DNA of 64,000 nucleotides from Streptomyces capitiformicae (GCF_002214185.1 NZ_CP022161.1:2975767-3039766), one strand, 5' to 3'. Counted from the stretch's first letter, positions 40,304 to 49,608 are shown. Program-made: numbers and translations. Notes: generated by a model from the sequence alone, not told the origin.

Positions 40304-41542
40304 ATGGCAGGCAACTCGGACCCGCTGACGCCGCGGGCCAAGCTGGCCGTGACGGCGGGCAAGGCGGTCGCGGCGGCATCCCGTGCCGCGGGACGCGGTA
40401 GCGGATCGGTGATCGGCGGCCGGGTGGCGCTCAAACTCGACCCCGACCTCCTCGCCCGGCTCGCACAGAGCCTCGACGTCGTCCTGGTCTCCGCCACCAA
40501 CGGCAAGACCACGACCACCCGGCTGATCGCGGAAGCGCTCCGCGCCGCCGGCCCGGTCGTCTCGAACGCGCTCGGCGCGAACATGCCCGCGGGCATCACC
40601 TCGGCGCTCGCCGGGAACTCGGACGCCAAGTTCGGTGTCATCGAGGTCGACGAGAAGTACCTCGCCGGTGTGGCCCGGGACACGGACCCCAAGTGCATCG
40701 CGCTGCTCAACCTCTCCCGTGACCAGCTCGACCGGGCCGCCGAGACCCGCATGATGGCGGAGGCCTGGCGTGAGGGTCTGGCCGGCACCAAGGCCGTCAT
40801 CGTGGCCAACTGCGACGACCCGCTGGTGGTGTGGGCCGCGTCGTCCTCCCCGAACGTGATCTGGGTCGCCGTCGGCCAGATGTGGAAGGACGACGCCTGG
40901 TCATGCCCGTCCTGCGGCGGTGTGATGCAGCGGCCGGGCGACGACTGGTTCTGCGGTGAGTGCGGTTTCCGCCGCCCCACGCCGAGCTGGGCGCTCTCCG
41001 GCGACCACGTCCTCGACCCGCACGGTTCGGCCTGGCCGATCCACCTCCAGCTGCCGGGCCGCGCCAACAAGGCGAACGCCGCCTCGTCGGCCGCCGTCGC
41101 CGCCGTCTTCGGCGTGCCGCCGCAGGTCGCCCTGGAACGCATGTATCAGGTGCAGGCCGTGGCCGGGCGCTACGACGTGGTGCAGTTCATGCAGCGCGAC
41201 CTCAGACTGCTGCTCGCCAAGAACCCGGCGGGCTGGCTGGAGACGTTCTCGCTGATCGACCCGCCGCCGTCGCCGGTGATCCTGTCGGTGAACGCGCGCG
41301 GCGCCGACGGCACCGACACCTCCTGGCTGTGGGACGTCGACTACACCCGGCTGACCGGTCACCCGATCTTCGTCCTCGGCGACCGGAAGCTGGACCTCGC
41401 GGTACGTCTGGAGGTCGCGAACCAGCACTTCCAGGTCTGCGACAGCCTCGACCAGGCGGTGCAGATGTGCCCGCCGGGCCGGATCGAGGTCATCGCCAAC
41501 TACACCGCGTTCCAGGACCTGCGCCGCCGCGTCGGCAACTGA
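40304..41542 (+). CDS. murT: lipid II isoglutaminyl synthase, MurT subunit
   Basis: A 412-residue Mur-ligase-type protein. ATG 40304 follows AAGGAGGATCGAGAACTG. The ATP-binding motif is SATNGKTTTTRLIAEAL. A zinc-ribbon insertion CPSCGG...CGECGF, characteristic of MurT, is at about 203-225. The C-terminal DUF1727-type domain ends the protein. With GatD it amidates the D-glutamate alpha-carboxyl of the lipid II stem peptide to D-isoglutamine, needed for efficient cross-linking. gatD follows 23 bases later. Confidence 0.94.
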   Translation: MAGNSDPLTPRAKLAVTAGKAVAAASRAAGRGSGSVIGGRVALKLDPDLLARLAQSLDVVLVSATNGKTTTTRLIAEALRAAGPVVSNALGANMPAGITSALAGNSDAKFGVIEVDEKYLAGVARDTDPKCIALLNLSRDQLDRAAETRMMAEAWREGLAGTKAVIVANCDDPLVVWAASSSPNVIWVAVGQMWKDDAWSCPSCGGVMQRPGDDWFCGECGFRRPTPSWALSGDHVLDPHGSAWPIHLQLPGRANKANAASSAAVAAVFGVPPQVALERMYQVQAVAGRYDVVQFMQRDLRLLLAKNPAGWLETFSLIDPPPSPVILSVNARGADGTDTSWLWDVDYTRLTGHPIFVLGDRKLDLAVRLEVANQHFQVCDSLDQAVQMCPPGRIEVIANYTAFQDLRRRVGN

Positions 41543-41565
41543 CCACGAGGACTCGAGGGGAACTC

Positions 41566-42294
41566 ATGAGTGACAACAGCCTGCGGGTCGTCTGGGTCTA
41601 CCCGGACCTGCTCAGCACCTACGGCGACCAGGGCAACGTCCTGGTCGTGGAGCGTCGGGCACGCCAGCGCGGCCTCGACGTCGCCCGTCTGGACGTACGC
41701 AGCGACCAGCCGATCCCGACCTCCGGCGACATCTATCTGATCGGCGGCGGCGAGGACCGGCCGCAGCGGCTCGCGGCCGAGCGGCTGCGCCGCGACGCGC
41801 ATCTGTACCGGGCCGTGGAGAACGGCGCGATCGTCTTCGCGGTGTGCGCCGGCTACCAGATCCTCGGCCACGAGTTCGTCAACGACCTCGGGCAGCGCGA
41901 ACCCGGCCTCGGTCTGCTCGACGTGGTCACGACGCGTGGTGAGGGCGAGCGGTGCGTCGGTGACGTCCTCGCGGACATCGACCCGCGCCTCGGGCTGCCC
42001 CAGCTGACCGGCTTCGAGAACCACCAGGGCATCACCCACCTCGGCCCCACCGCCCGCGCGTTCGCGCAGGTGCGGCTCGGCAAGGGCAACGGCACGGGCG
42101 ACGGCACGGAGGGGGCGTACAACGACACCGTGTTCGGCACGTACATGCACGGTCCCGTGCTCGCGCGGAACCCGCAGATCGCCGACCTGCTGCTGAAGCT
42201 GGCGCTCGATGTGAACGCGCTGCCGCCGACCGACGACCGCTGGTTCGAGGCGCTGCGCAACGAGCGCATCGAGGCGGCCACGCAGCCCGCGTGA
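41566..42294 (+). CDS. gatD: lipid II isoglutaminyl synthase, glutamine amidotransferase subunit GatD
   Basis: A 242-residue class I glutamine amidotransferase-like protein (CobB/CobQ type). The nucleophile is in FAVCAGYQILG, an upstream LIGGGEDRPQ segment is present and the His is in GTYMHGPVLARNP. It supplies ammonia to MurT. It starts at ATG 41566 behind GAGGGGAACTC, 23 bases after murT, so the two are co-expressed. A 9-bp tandem array follows the stop by 12 bases. Confidence 0.94.
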   Translation: MSDNSLRVVWVYPDLLSTYGDQGNVLVVERRARQRGLDVARLDVRSDQPIPTSGDIYLIGGGEDRPQRLAAERLRRDAHLYRAVENGAIVFAVCAGYQILGHEFVNDLGQREPGLGLLDVVTTRGEGERCVGDVLADIDPRLGLPQLTGFENHQGITHLGPTARAFAQVRLGKGNGTGDGTEGAYNDTVFGTYMHGPVLARNPQIADLLLKLALDVNALPPTDDRWFEALRNERIEAATQPA

Positions 42295-42306
42295 GTGGGG
42301 CCGAGC

Positions 42307-42351
42307 GTCTGAGAGGTCTGAGAGGTCTGAGAGGTCTGAGAGGTCTGAGAA
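42307..42351. repeat. 9-bp tandem array (GTCTGAGAG)
   Basis: Five units, four perfect GTCTGAGAG and one GTCTGAGAA, beginning 12 bases downstream of the gatD stop. It is intergenic, so any length change affects only the gatD transcript 3' end. Confidence 0.95.
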
Positions 42352-42396
42352 ACGGTTCCTCAGCAGCCGAACCGGAGCCTGTCCGAAAGCCCATGC

Positions 42397-42464
42397 GACA
42401 GCCCGTCTGAAGGCGCCTCCGCTCACGTGTGACAGCCCGTCTGACCAGGGCTCCGCTCACCTGT
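42397..42464. repeat. 34-bp direct repeat, two copies
   Basis: GACAGCCCGTCTGAAGGCGC plus CTCCGCTCACGTGT is followed immediately by GACAGCCCGTCTGACCAGGG plus CTCCGCTCACCTGT, with 29 of 34 positions or so the same. It lies upstream of pfkA in the 292-base gap 42295-42586 that holds no gene. Confidence 0.8.
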
Positions 42465-42586
42465 GCGGGGGCGTCCAGCAGGCGGACGCCCGCTACGGCG
42501 ACGCCCCCTGTCGCCGGTAGGGTGGCGGGGATTCCTGCCGGACAGCGCGGTCCGGACCCGGCCCACGTTGAGAAGGTATTCGGGCT

Positions 42587-43612
42587 ATGCGCATTGGTGT
42601 CCTCACGTCCGGCGGCGACTGTCCCGGGCTGAACGCCGTCATCCGGTCCGTCGTGCACCGTGCCGTCGTCGACCACGGCGACGAGGTCATCGGCTTCCGG
42701 GACGGCTGGAAAGGTCTCCTGGAGTGCGACTACCTCAAGCTCGACCTCGACGCCGTGGCCGGCATCCTGGCCCGCGGCGGCACGATCCTCGGTTCCTCCC
42801 GGGTCCAGCCCTCGCATCTGCGGGACGGTGTGGAGCGGGCGAAGGGCCATGTCGAGGAGCTCGGTCTCGACGCGATCATCCCCATCGGCGGTGAGGGCAC
42901 GCTCAAGGCGGCCCGGCTGATGTCGGACAACGGCCTGCCCGTCGTGGGTGTGCCGAAGACCATCGACAACGACATCGCGGTCACGGACGTCACCTTCGGC
43001 TTCGACACGGCCGTGGGGGTGGCGACCGAGGCGCTGGACCGGCTGAAGACCACCGCCGAGTCCCACCAGCGGGTCCTCGTCGTGGAGGTCATGGGCCGCC
43101 ACACCGGCTGGATCGCGCTCCACTCCGGCATGGCGGCCGGCGCGCACGCCATCGTCGTACCGGAACGTCCCTTCGACATCGAGGAGCTGGCGGCGCGGGT
43201 CGGCGATCGCTTCGAGGCGGGCAAGCGGTTCGCGATCGTGGTGGCGGCGGAGGGGGCCAAGCCTCAGCCCGGGTCCATGGAGTTCGACGAGGGCGGCAAG
43301 GACATCTACGGGCACGAGCGGTTCGCAGGGATCGCGCGGCAGCTGTCGGTGGAGCTGGAGGCACGCCTCGGGAAGGAGGCGCGGCCGGTGATCCTCGGGC
43401 ATGTGCAGCGAGGCGGTACGCCGACCGCGTACGACCGGGTACTGGCGACTCGCTTCGGGTGGCATGCCGTCGAGGCCGTCCACCGTGGGGAGTTCGGGAA
43501 GATGACGGCTCTTCGGGGCACCGACATCGTGATGGTGCCGTTGGCCGAGGCCGTGGAGACGCTGAAGACCGTTCCGGAGGAGCGGTACGCCGAGGCGGAG
43601 TGTGTCCTCTGA
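42587..43612 (+). CDS. pfkA: 6-phosphofructokinase
   Basis: A 341-residue phosphofructokinase that phosphorylates fructose 6-phosphate in glycolysis. Motifs are GVLTSGGDCPGLNAVIR (phosphate donor loop), PIGGEGTLKAA, PKTIDNDIAVTD with the catalytic Asp, and VMGRHTGWIAL and GHVQRGGTPTAYDR for the sugar phosphate. The GGEGT loop fits ATP rather than pyrophosphate as donor, as in actinobacterial PfkA. The ATG at 42587 follows GAGAAGGTATTCGGGCT. It converges on the membrane pseudogene. Confidence 0.95.
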   Translation: MRIGVLTSGGDCPGLNAVIRSVVHRAVVDHGDEVIGFRDGWKGLLECDYLKLDLDAVAGILARGGTILGSSRVQPSHLRDGVERAKGHVEELGLDAIIPIGGEGTLKAARLMSDNGLPVVGVPKTIDNDIAVTDVTFGFDTAVGVATEALDRLKTTAESHQRVLVVEVMGRHTGWIALHSGMAAGAHAIVVPERPFDIEELAARVGDRFEAGKRFAIVVAAEGAKPQPGSMEFDEGGKDIYGHERFAGIARQLSVELEARLGKEARPVILGHVQRGGTPTAYDRVLATRFGWHAVEAVHRGEFGKMTALRGTDIVMVPLAEAVETLKTVPEERYAEAECVL

Positions 43613-43663
43613 GTCGGGGTGGAGGGCGCCGCTCCCGGTGCCAAGCGCTCCGCTGGAAGTGTC

Positions 43664-43740
43664 GGGTTATGCCGTCTGGCGACTGCGGCGCCGTCGTGGC
43701 TGGTCGCGCAGTTCTCCGCACCCCTTTGGGGCGCTGCCGA
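43664..43740 (-). repeat. Streptomyces-type intergenic module between convergent genes
   Basis: The sequence CTGCGGCGCCGTCGTGGCTG, GTCGCGCAGTTCTCCGCACC and CCTTTGGGGCGC ends in an imperfect GCACCCC/GGGGCGC hairpin. Read on the minus strand it is the same kind of module as at 39487 and 56691 (hairpin then GCGGGG-rich tail). It lies between pfkA and the convergent membrane pseudogene and likely acts as a terminator. Confidence 0.5.
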
Positions 43741-43766
43741 ACCGCAGTCGACTTCGCCAGACCCGC

Positions 43767-44895
43767 TCAGGACCGGGCGGCGTCCTTGACTGAGGCTGTG
43801 GCGTCGGTGGTCTCCCCTCGGCCCGCGGCCACCCGCAGGATCACAGCGGCAGCAGCTCCCGCCACCAAGCCCCAGGTCAGGGCGGCCGGGACTCCGGCGC
43901 CCAGGCCCGTGGACAGACGCAGCAGGCCCAGGGGCAGGTTCCAGCCGTCCAGGGCCATCCGCACCAGCTGACTCGCCAGCAGTCCGAGAACGGTCGCGCA
44001 CACAGCGCCTACCGCCATCGCCGGGACCGTGACCCGGGTGAGCAGCCCGAGCAGCCGCCGCAGGGCCCACCACACCACGGCGAGCAGCAGTACATCGGCG
44101 ACGCGGTACAGGAGCCACTCCCCGGACGGGGCGCCCGTCGGGCCCGCCCAGGCGCCGAGCAGCAGCCACTGGCCCAGGAGGTCGCCCGGTTCGGCGAACA
44201 GGCCGTGCCCAGAGGGGCCGTCTGGATGGCGGCGGCGACCCGCCGGTACGAGAGGGCCACCAGCGACAGTGCGATCACCGCGGTCCCGAGGGAGGCGGCC
44301 AGCCGGACGGCGCGCACTGGGATGTCCACGTGCGCCGGGTCCCGCGGTTCGGTCGCCTGGGTGGTGAGCCGCGCCACGAGCACGGTCACCGTCGCCGCGA
44401 GCAGGGCCACCACGACCACGATCTGTTGCCCGGCGGAGATCGCGCTCGCCAGGTTCGGCAGGAACTCGCCAGGTTCGGCAGGAAGCGGTAACTCCCGTGT
44501 CCCTGCGCGGCGATCAGCCATGGCGCGGAGACGGTCACCGCCAGCGTTCCGGCGACCAGACCTCAGGCCCACACCGCGAGAAGCGCCGCCGGCACGCGGC
44601 CGCGCACCGGCGGCGGCCTGCGGACCAGCAGCAGCGCCCCCGCCATGAAGAAGGCGAGGACCGCGACATGCCGGATCTGCAGCGCCGTCGCGTACAGCTC
44701 GCCGTTCACGGAGGTCGGAGGGGCGTACGACCAAGGGATCAGCCAGCGGCCGAGTTCGACGGTGCCGTCGATGCCGAGCACTCTGGTGGCGCCGGGCAGT
44801 CGCAGCGCCTCCGCGCCGGCGCCCGCCCACCACAGAAGTACGGTCATCGAGAGGGCGCCGACCAGGACCGGTATGGCTGCGCGCCGGTATGTCAT
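43767..44895 (-). pseudogene. multi-helix membrane protein gene with three disabling lesions
   Basis: From ATG 44895 (ribosome binding site GGGGAG) the minus strand encodes MTYRRAAIPVLVGALSMTVL and further hydrophobic helices of a ~370-residue membrane protein of unknown function. Three lesions break it. An in-frame TGA lies at 44563-44565 (AVWA stop GLVAGTLAV). A 20-bp tandem duplication at 44445-44484 adds two bases of frameshift within FLPNLAS. A single-base change of frame occurs near 44210 (QTAPLG then GLFAEPGDLLGQWLLLGAW). The C-terminal frame then runs to 43767. Homologous-looking reading continues across each lesion, so decay seems recent. Confidence 0.75.
44445..44484 (-). repeat. 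20-bp exact tandem duplication
   Basis: CTCGCCAGGTTCGGCAGGAA occurs twice in a row. On the coding (minus) strand it doubles the codons for FLPNLAS and shifts the frame. Removing one copy restores FLPNLASAISAGQQIVVVV. Confidence 0.95.
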
Positions 44896-45019
44896 CTGTT
44901 CTCCCCCGTGTAGTTCGTGCGGGACCATGTTGCCCTGCCCCCGGTCGTAATGATCAGTGGCAGCGGTTCTAGTCTGGGGACGCAATGCGTCAACCCCCCA
45001 CGAATCAGGAGCCGGCGTC

Positions 45020-45964
45020 ATGGATCACAGCGGGCATGGCATGGATCTCTTGCCCTTCACCTTGGGGCGAGGACTTGCCTGGTCGGCGGATCCGTTCTTC
45101 CTTGTCGGCTGTCTGCTGGGGTTGGCCCTGTACGGGTGGGGGGTCGTGCGGCTCGTTCGGCGGGGGGACAAGTGGCCCGTCGGACGTACCGTCTCCTTCG
45201 TCGTCGGCGTGCTGCTCGTTCTGCTCGTGACCTGCACCGGGTTGAACGACTACGGCATGGTCATGTTCAGCGTGCACATGGTGCAGCACATGGTGATCAG
45301 CATGTTGGCGCCGATCATGTTGTTGCTGGGGGCGCCGATCACGTTGGCGCTGCGGGCGTTGCCGGTGGCGGGGAAGGGGCGTAAGGGGCCGCGTGAGCTG
45401 TTGCTGATGCTGCTGCACAGCTGGTACATGCGGATCGTCACGCACCCGGCGTTCACGATCCCGATGTTCATCGCGAGCCTGTACGCGCTGTACTTCACGC
45501 CGCTGTTCGACTTCCTGATGGGGTCGAAGCCGGGGCACGTCGCGATGATGCTGCACTTCCTCGCGGTCGGACTGTTCTTCTTCTGGCCGATCATGGGCGT
45601 GGACCCGGGGCCACACCGGCCGGGCCATCTGATGCGGATGCTGGAACTGTTCGCGGGCATGCCGTTCCACGCGTTCTTCGGTATCGCGTTGATGATGGCG
45701 TCCGCGCCGATGGTGAAGACGTACGAGGACCCGCCCGCCTCCCTCGGCATCGACGCGCTCGCCGACCAGAACGCGGCCGGTGGCATCGCCTGGGCGTTCA
45801 GCGAGATTCCCTCGGTGCTGGTGCTGCTCGCGCTGCTTTTCCAGTGGTACCGCTCCGAGCAGCGGCAGGCCCGGCGCAAGGACCGGGCTGCCGACCGGGA
45901 CGGCGACAAGGAACTCGAGGCGTACAACGCCTATCTGGCCTCACTCAACGCACGCAGTCACTGA
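45020..45964 (+). CDS. cytochrome c oxidase assembly protein (CtaG/caa3 type)
   Basis: A 314-residue membrane protein with about seven helices. ATG 45020 follows AGGAGCCGGCGTC. The N-terminus is HSGHGM, and conserved His residues appear in FSVHMVQHMVISML and MMLHFLAVGLFFFWP, as in the caa3_CtaG (DUF1404-like) family involved in copper delivery or assembly of cytochrome c oxidase. The C-terminus is charged and cytoplasmic. It is divergent to the membrane pseudogene; the 124-base gap between them must hold both promoters. Confidence 0.88.
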   Translation: MDHSGHGMDLLPFTLGRGLAWSADPFFLVGCLLGLALYGWGVVRLVRRGDKWPVGRTVSFVVGVLLVLLVTCTGLNDYGMVMFSVHMVQHMVISMLAPIMLLLGAPITLALRALPVAGKGRKGPRELLLMLLHSWYMRIVTHPAFTIPMFIASLYALYFTPLFDFLMGSKPGHVAMMLHFLAVGLFFFWPIMGVDPGPHRPGHLMRMLELFAGMPFHAFFGIALMMASAPMVKTYEDPPASLGIDALADQNAAGGIAWAFSEIPSVLVLLALLFQWYRSEQRQARRKDRAADRDGDKELEAYNAYLASLNARSH

Positions 45965-46122
45965 GCCACAATTCTTTTTCGGGCCTCATTTCTTTTGTTT
46001 GGCCACACGACCGCACTTTTGTTTTTTCCTTGACTGAGAGGCTTTGCCGTTCAGTAGCATGATGCGTGAGCCCTGCTTCCGCTCTGCGGGGCGACGGGGG
46101 AAAACCGCCAGGGGGAGCGGTC
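45965..46122. promoter_or_regulatory. T-rich upstream region of the lipoprotein/kinase operon
   Basis: Runs such as ATTCTTTTTCGG, CATTTCTTTTGTTTGGCC and CACTTTTGTTTTTTCCTTGA (about 45970-46035) are unusually T-rich for this genome. A TTGACT element lies at their end. The position fits a terminator-like tail for the CtaG gene, a promoter for the following operon, or both. Confidence 0.5.
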
Positions 46123-47646
46123 ATGACAATTCATGCATGCTTGCGAACATGTTTGCGAAAGGCTGGGAAATCGGCTGCCCGGAGGATCGCCGTCCTGGTA
46201 GTGGGGGTGGTGATCCTCAGCGGATGCGGTGACTCGGTTCCGACGTTCTTCGCGGTGAAGGCGGTGGCCGCGGGCGTACCGTCCCTGGCTCCCTTCTTCG
46301 ACGAGGGCGAGCGGCTGGGCCGGGACGAGCCCGGCATCGCCTCCCAGGAGCCGCACAGCGGTCTGCAGCAGGGCAACACACCAGGGCTCTACGGTGGCAC
46401 GCGGAAGCCGAACGTCTGCGACGTCGACAAACTCGAGGATTTCCTCAACGACCCCAAGAACAAGAAAAAGGCTCAGGTATGGGCCGACATCGCGGGCGTG
46501 AAAATCGACGGCATCGGGAATTATCTCGACGATCTCACGCCCGTTCTTCTGCGTCACGACACCCTCGTGAAGAATCACGACTACAAGAAGGGCAAGGGTG
46601 TCCCGTTCGACGCGCTGCTGGAGGCGGGCATCGCCGTATTGGTGGACGAACAGGGTCTGCCCGCCGTGAAGTGCAGCTGCGGAAACCCGTTGCGGGCGTT
46701 CGACGAGGACCCCCAGCGCATCAAGGTCGAATTCGACGACGACAACAAGAAGTGGGACGGCTACGACGAGTCCGCCCTGGTCGTCGTCAAGCCGGCGCCC
46801 GAGCAGCTGAAGGAGATCAAGCTCGTCGATGTCGAGGACTCCGACACGGGCATCAGCCGGGAGGTCGGCTCGACGGGCGAGTCCGACGAGACGTTCGACA
46901 CGCGTGAGCGGCAGGCGGTGCCGCGTGTGCAGGGGATGACGTTCAGCCAGGCCAGTGAGGCCATGGCCGCCAAGGGCCTCGCGGTGACGGTCGCAGGGGA
47001 CGAGATGCCGCCGGGTGACGCGCCGGTGACCGGGTCGGAGCCAGGACCGGGCACCGAGTTGGAGTTCGGTGCGGCCGTGGCGCTGAACGTGGACTGGCCC
47101 GAGGACAGGAACCAGGACAAGGGCGGGTCCACGCATACGCCGAGCGGGCCCGAGCCCACGGGTACGGGCACAGGTACGGGTCCTGGTCCGACCGGTCCCT
47201 CGGGGAGGGACTCCTCGTCGCCGGGCGGCGGCGGCACCCCCGAGGAGACCGGGTCGCCGGAGCCCAGCGACACGCCCTCGCGGACCGAGTCCTCGCCGGA
47301 GCCCAGCGACACACCGTCGGCGACCAGGTCGAGCCCCGAAAAGCCCACACCGAGCCCGACGCCCACTCCCACACCGACTCCGACGCCGAAACCGACCCCC
47401 ACCCCGACCCAGACGCCCTCCAAGTCGAGTGCGCCGCCTCCCCCGCCGCCCCCCGAACCCAGTACGCCGGAGGTCAGTCCCACCAGCGTCGCCCCGCCGC
47501 CGGATCCCGAACCGTCCAGCGATCCCCCGTCCGAGACCCCGGGAGATCCCGGAGGCGATCCCGGAGACCCAGGAGGAGACCCCGGAGATCCCGGAGGCGA
47601 TCCGGCAGACCCCGTCGAGGACCCGGCCCAGCCCGTGCGGCTCTGA
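46123..47646 (+). CDS. lipoprotein with DUF6777-like domain, PASTA-like segment and Pro-rich tail
   Basis: A 507-residue lipoprotein. ATG 46123 follows GGGGGAGCGGTC; the lipobox ILSGCGD gives lipidated Cys35. The main domain (about 85-255: RKPNVCDVDKLEDFLNDPKN, GNYLDDLTPVLLRHDTLVKN, a CSCGNP cysteine pair) matches what I know as DUF6777 in Streptomyces. A PASTA-like module follows (VPRVQGMTFSQASEAMAAKG), then a long Pro/Thr/Ser tail and GDPGGDP repeats likely spanning the wall. The kinase gene starts 17 bases later. PASTA-like sensing plus a kinase suggests wall surveillance; that is inference. Confidence 0.75.
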   Translation: MTIHACLRTCLRKAGKSAARRIAVLVVGVVILSGCGDSVPTFFAVKAVAAGVPSLAPFFDEGERLGRDEPGIASQEPHSGLQQGNTPGLYGGTRKPNVCDVDKLEDFLNDPKNKKKAQVWADIAGVKIDGIGNYLDDLTPVLLRHDTLVKNHDYKKGKGVPFDALLEAGIAVLVDEQGLPAVKCSCGNPLRAFDEDPQRIKVEFDDDNKKWDGYDESALVVVKPAPEQLKEIKLVDVEDSDTGISREVGSTGESDETFDTRERQAVPRVQGMTFSQASEAMAAKGLAVTVAGDEMPPGDAPVTGSEPGPGTELEFGAAVALNVDWPEDRNQDKGGSTHTPSGPEPTGTGTGTGPGPTGPSGRDSSSPGGGGTPEETGSPEPSDTPSRTESSPEPSDTPSATRSSPEKPTPSPTPTPTPTPTPKPTPTPTQTPSKSSAPPPPPPPEPSTPEVSPTSVAPPPDPEPSSDPPSETPGDPGGDPGDPGGDPGDPGGDPADPVEDPAQPVRL

Positions 47647-47662
47647 ACCCTGGGAGTGACCG

Positions 47663-49594
47663 ATGCAGTCAGGAGCACCCCATTCGGGAGTCGGCCGGGT
47701 CATCGCCGACCGCTACCACCTGCTGAACCAGCTGGGCAGCGGCGGCATGGGCCATGTCTGGCTCGCGCACGACCAGCAGTTGGACTGCGAGGTCGCGCTC
47801 AAGGAGATCGTGTTCGGCAGTCCCGGCGAGGAGGAGCGGGACCGCACGGCCCGGGTCGCACGGGCCCGCGCGGAGGCCCGGCACGCCGCCGGACTGCGCG
47901 GCCACCCGAACGTGGTCACCGTGCACGACGTCCTGGAGCACGAGGAACTGCCCTGGATCGTCATGGAATACGTGCCGGGCGCCCTCGACCTCAAGGCGCT
48001 CGTCACCCAGCGCGGGCCCCTCGCGCCGGCCGAGTGCGCCCGCATCGGGCTCGCCGTGCTGGACGCGCTGACCGCCGGGCACGAGCGAGGCGTCATGCAC
48101 CGGGACGTCAAACCCGCCAACATCCTGCTCGCGCCCGACCGCACCGGGTCGCCGTACGCCCGGGTCCTGCTCACCGACTACGGCATCTCCGTCCAGCCCG
48201 ACACCCAGGAGACCCGGTACACCCGTACCCACGTCCTGGTCGGCACCGCCGGATATCTGGCACCCGAGCGGGCGCAGGGCGGGCCGCCGACCGCCGCGGC
48301 CGACCTGTTCTCGCTGGGCTGCACGCTGTACTACGCCGTCGAGGGGTACGGGCCCTTCGACCGGGACTCGGAGATCGCGGCCCTGACCGCGGTCGTCCTG
48401 GAGGAACCGCGGCCGACGCTGCGCGCGGGAGCCCTGGAGTCGCTGCTGGCCGCCATGCTCGCCAAGGACCCCGTGCGCCGGATCACCGCCGCCGAGACCG
48501 AGGCCGCGCTCTCCGCCATCGTGACGCCCCAGGTCCACCCCCGCACCGAGCCCGACCTCGGCTCCCAGCCGCAGTGGGCCGGCGAGAGGACGCACACGGT
48601 GGAGCCCGAGGTCATCGGCTCCGGGGTGCGCCACGAGACGCCGTGGTATCCGCCGGAGGCCCCCTCCGCCTGGGCCCCCTCCCCCGGCCAGGGCTTCTGC
48701 GCTCCCCCACGAACCACCGGTACGACCGGCACGGCCGGTACCACCGGGCGGCACCGTTTTCACCGCAGCAAGGCCCTGCTCGCCGGCGTCGCGACCGCGC
48801 TGGGCCTGACCCTGCTGGTGGGCGGTGGCTGGTACGCGATGGGGAACCTGCCGGGTGGCGGCGTCGGCGGCAGCGGAGGTCAGGCGCTGCCGTACGGGGA
48901 GGCCGTAGGGCTGGCCGAGCCCCTGAAGGACGGCGACTGCGTGGACGTCAGCTGGACCGACGCCCGGTTCGAGGGCACGCCGCGTCTCCGATTGGTGCCG
49001 GAGTGCACGGGGTCCGCGATGGACGGACAGGTGATGGCCTTCTACGAGGCGTCCTCCGCCGAGGACGCCGAGGCGGGCGGGGCCGCCCAGTGCGAACAGC
49101 TCACCGAGGAGGACCGCGGGAATCTCGTGGACATCCGCTCCTACCCGGTGCTCCCGACCGACGACGGCTTCGACGCAGCGGGGCACCGTGTCGCCTGTCT
49201 GCTGCTGGGCGAGCGCAGGCCGGTGTACGGGCCGATCGGGCGCCACCGTCAGGTGGGCAGCACCGTGTTCGTCGATACGGCCACCATGCAGAAGCAGGAC
49301 TGCCTCGAACCGATCTCCGAGACCAAGGCCCGGCTCGTCCCGTGCCAGGACCGCCATCGGCAGAAAGTCCTCGGCTTCCACGAGATGCCCGCCGACACGA
49401 CCTACGAACAGGCGACCACCAAGGCACTGGCCGCCTGCGCGAGGAACGTGCCCCCGGAGGAGTACGGCTACGAGGACGCCGCCACCCGCTCCGACTCCTG
49501 GATCAGCGAGGACGGCTGGAAAAAGGGCGCCCATTACGTCGTCTGTACTGTCATTTCCGCCAGCGGGGGCACCATGGAGGGAGAAGAAGCCTGA
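47663..49594 (+). CDS. transmembrane serine/threonine protein kinase
   Basis: A 643-residue PknB-type kinase. The N-terminal kinase domain (~10-280) has the glycine loop LGSGGMGHVW, catalytic Lys in EVALKEIV, catalytic loop VMHRDVKPANILL, DYG in place of DFG, and VGTAGYLAPERA. One transmembrane helix (about 374-396, ALLAGVATALGLTLLVGGGW) precedes an extracellular domain of ~240 residues with four or more cysteines (GDCVDVSW, LVPECTG, VACLLLG, LVPCQDRH), probably a disulfide-bonded sensor. It follows the DUF6777-like lipoprotein gene and likely pairs with it. Confidence 0.93.
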   Translation: MQSGAPHSGVGRVIADRYHLLNQLGSGGMGHVWLAHDQQLDCEVALKEIVFGSPGEEERDRTARVARARAEARHAAGLRGHPNVVTVHDVLEHEELPWIVMEYVPGALDLKALVTQRGPLAPAECARIGLAVLDALTAGHERGVMHRDVKPANILLAPDRTGSPYARVLLTDYGISVQPDTQETRYTRTHVLVGTAGYLAPERAQGGPPTAAADLFSLGCTLYYAVEGYGPFDRDSEIAALTAVVLEEPRPTLRAGALESLLAAMLAKDPVRRITAAETEAALSAIVTPQVHPRTEPDLGSQPQWAGERTHTVEPEVIGSGVRHETPWYPPEAPSAWAPSPGQGFCAPPRTTGTTGTAGTTGRHRFHRSKALLAGVATALGLTLLVGGGWYAMGNLPGGGVGGSGGQALPYGEAVGLAEPLKDGDCVDVSWTDARFEGTPRLRLVPECTGSAMDGQVMAFYEASSAEDAEAGGAAQCEQLTEEDRGNLVDIRSYPVLPTDDGFDAAGHRVACLLLGERRPVYGPIGRHRQVGSTVFVDTATMQKQDCLEPISETKARLVPCQDRHRQKVLGFHEMPADTTYEQATTKALAACARNVPPEEYGYEDAATRSDSWISEDGWKKGAHYVVCTVISASGGTMEGEEA

Positions 49595-49608
49595 GAAGGG
49601 GTGTCGCG

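Noticed and set aside
47140..47640. Repeat region TPTPTP and GDPGGDP as a separate repeat element
   Set aside because: It is coding low complexity in the wall-spanning tail of the lipoprotein, in frame and ending at its stop.
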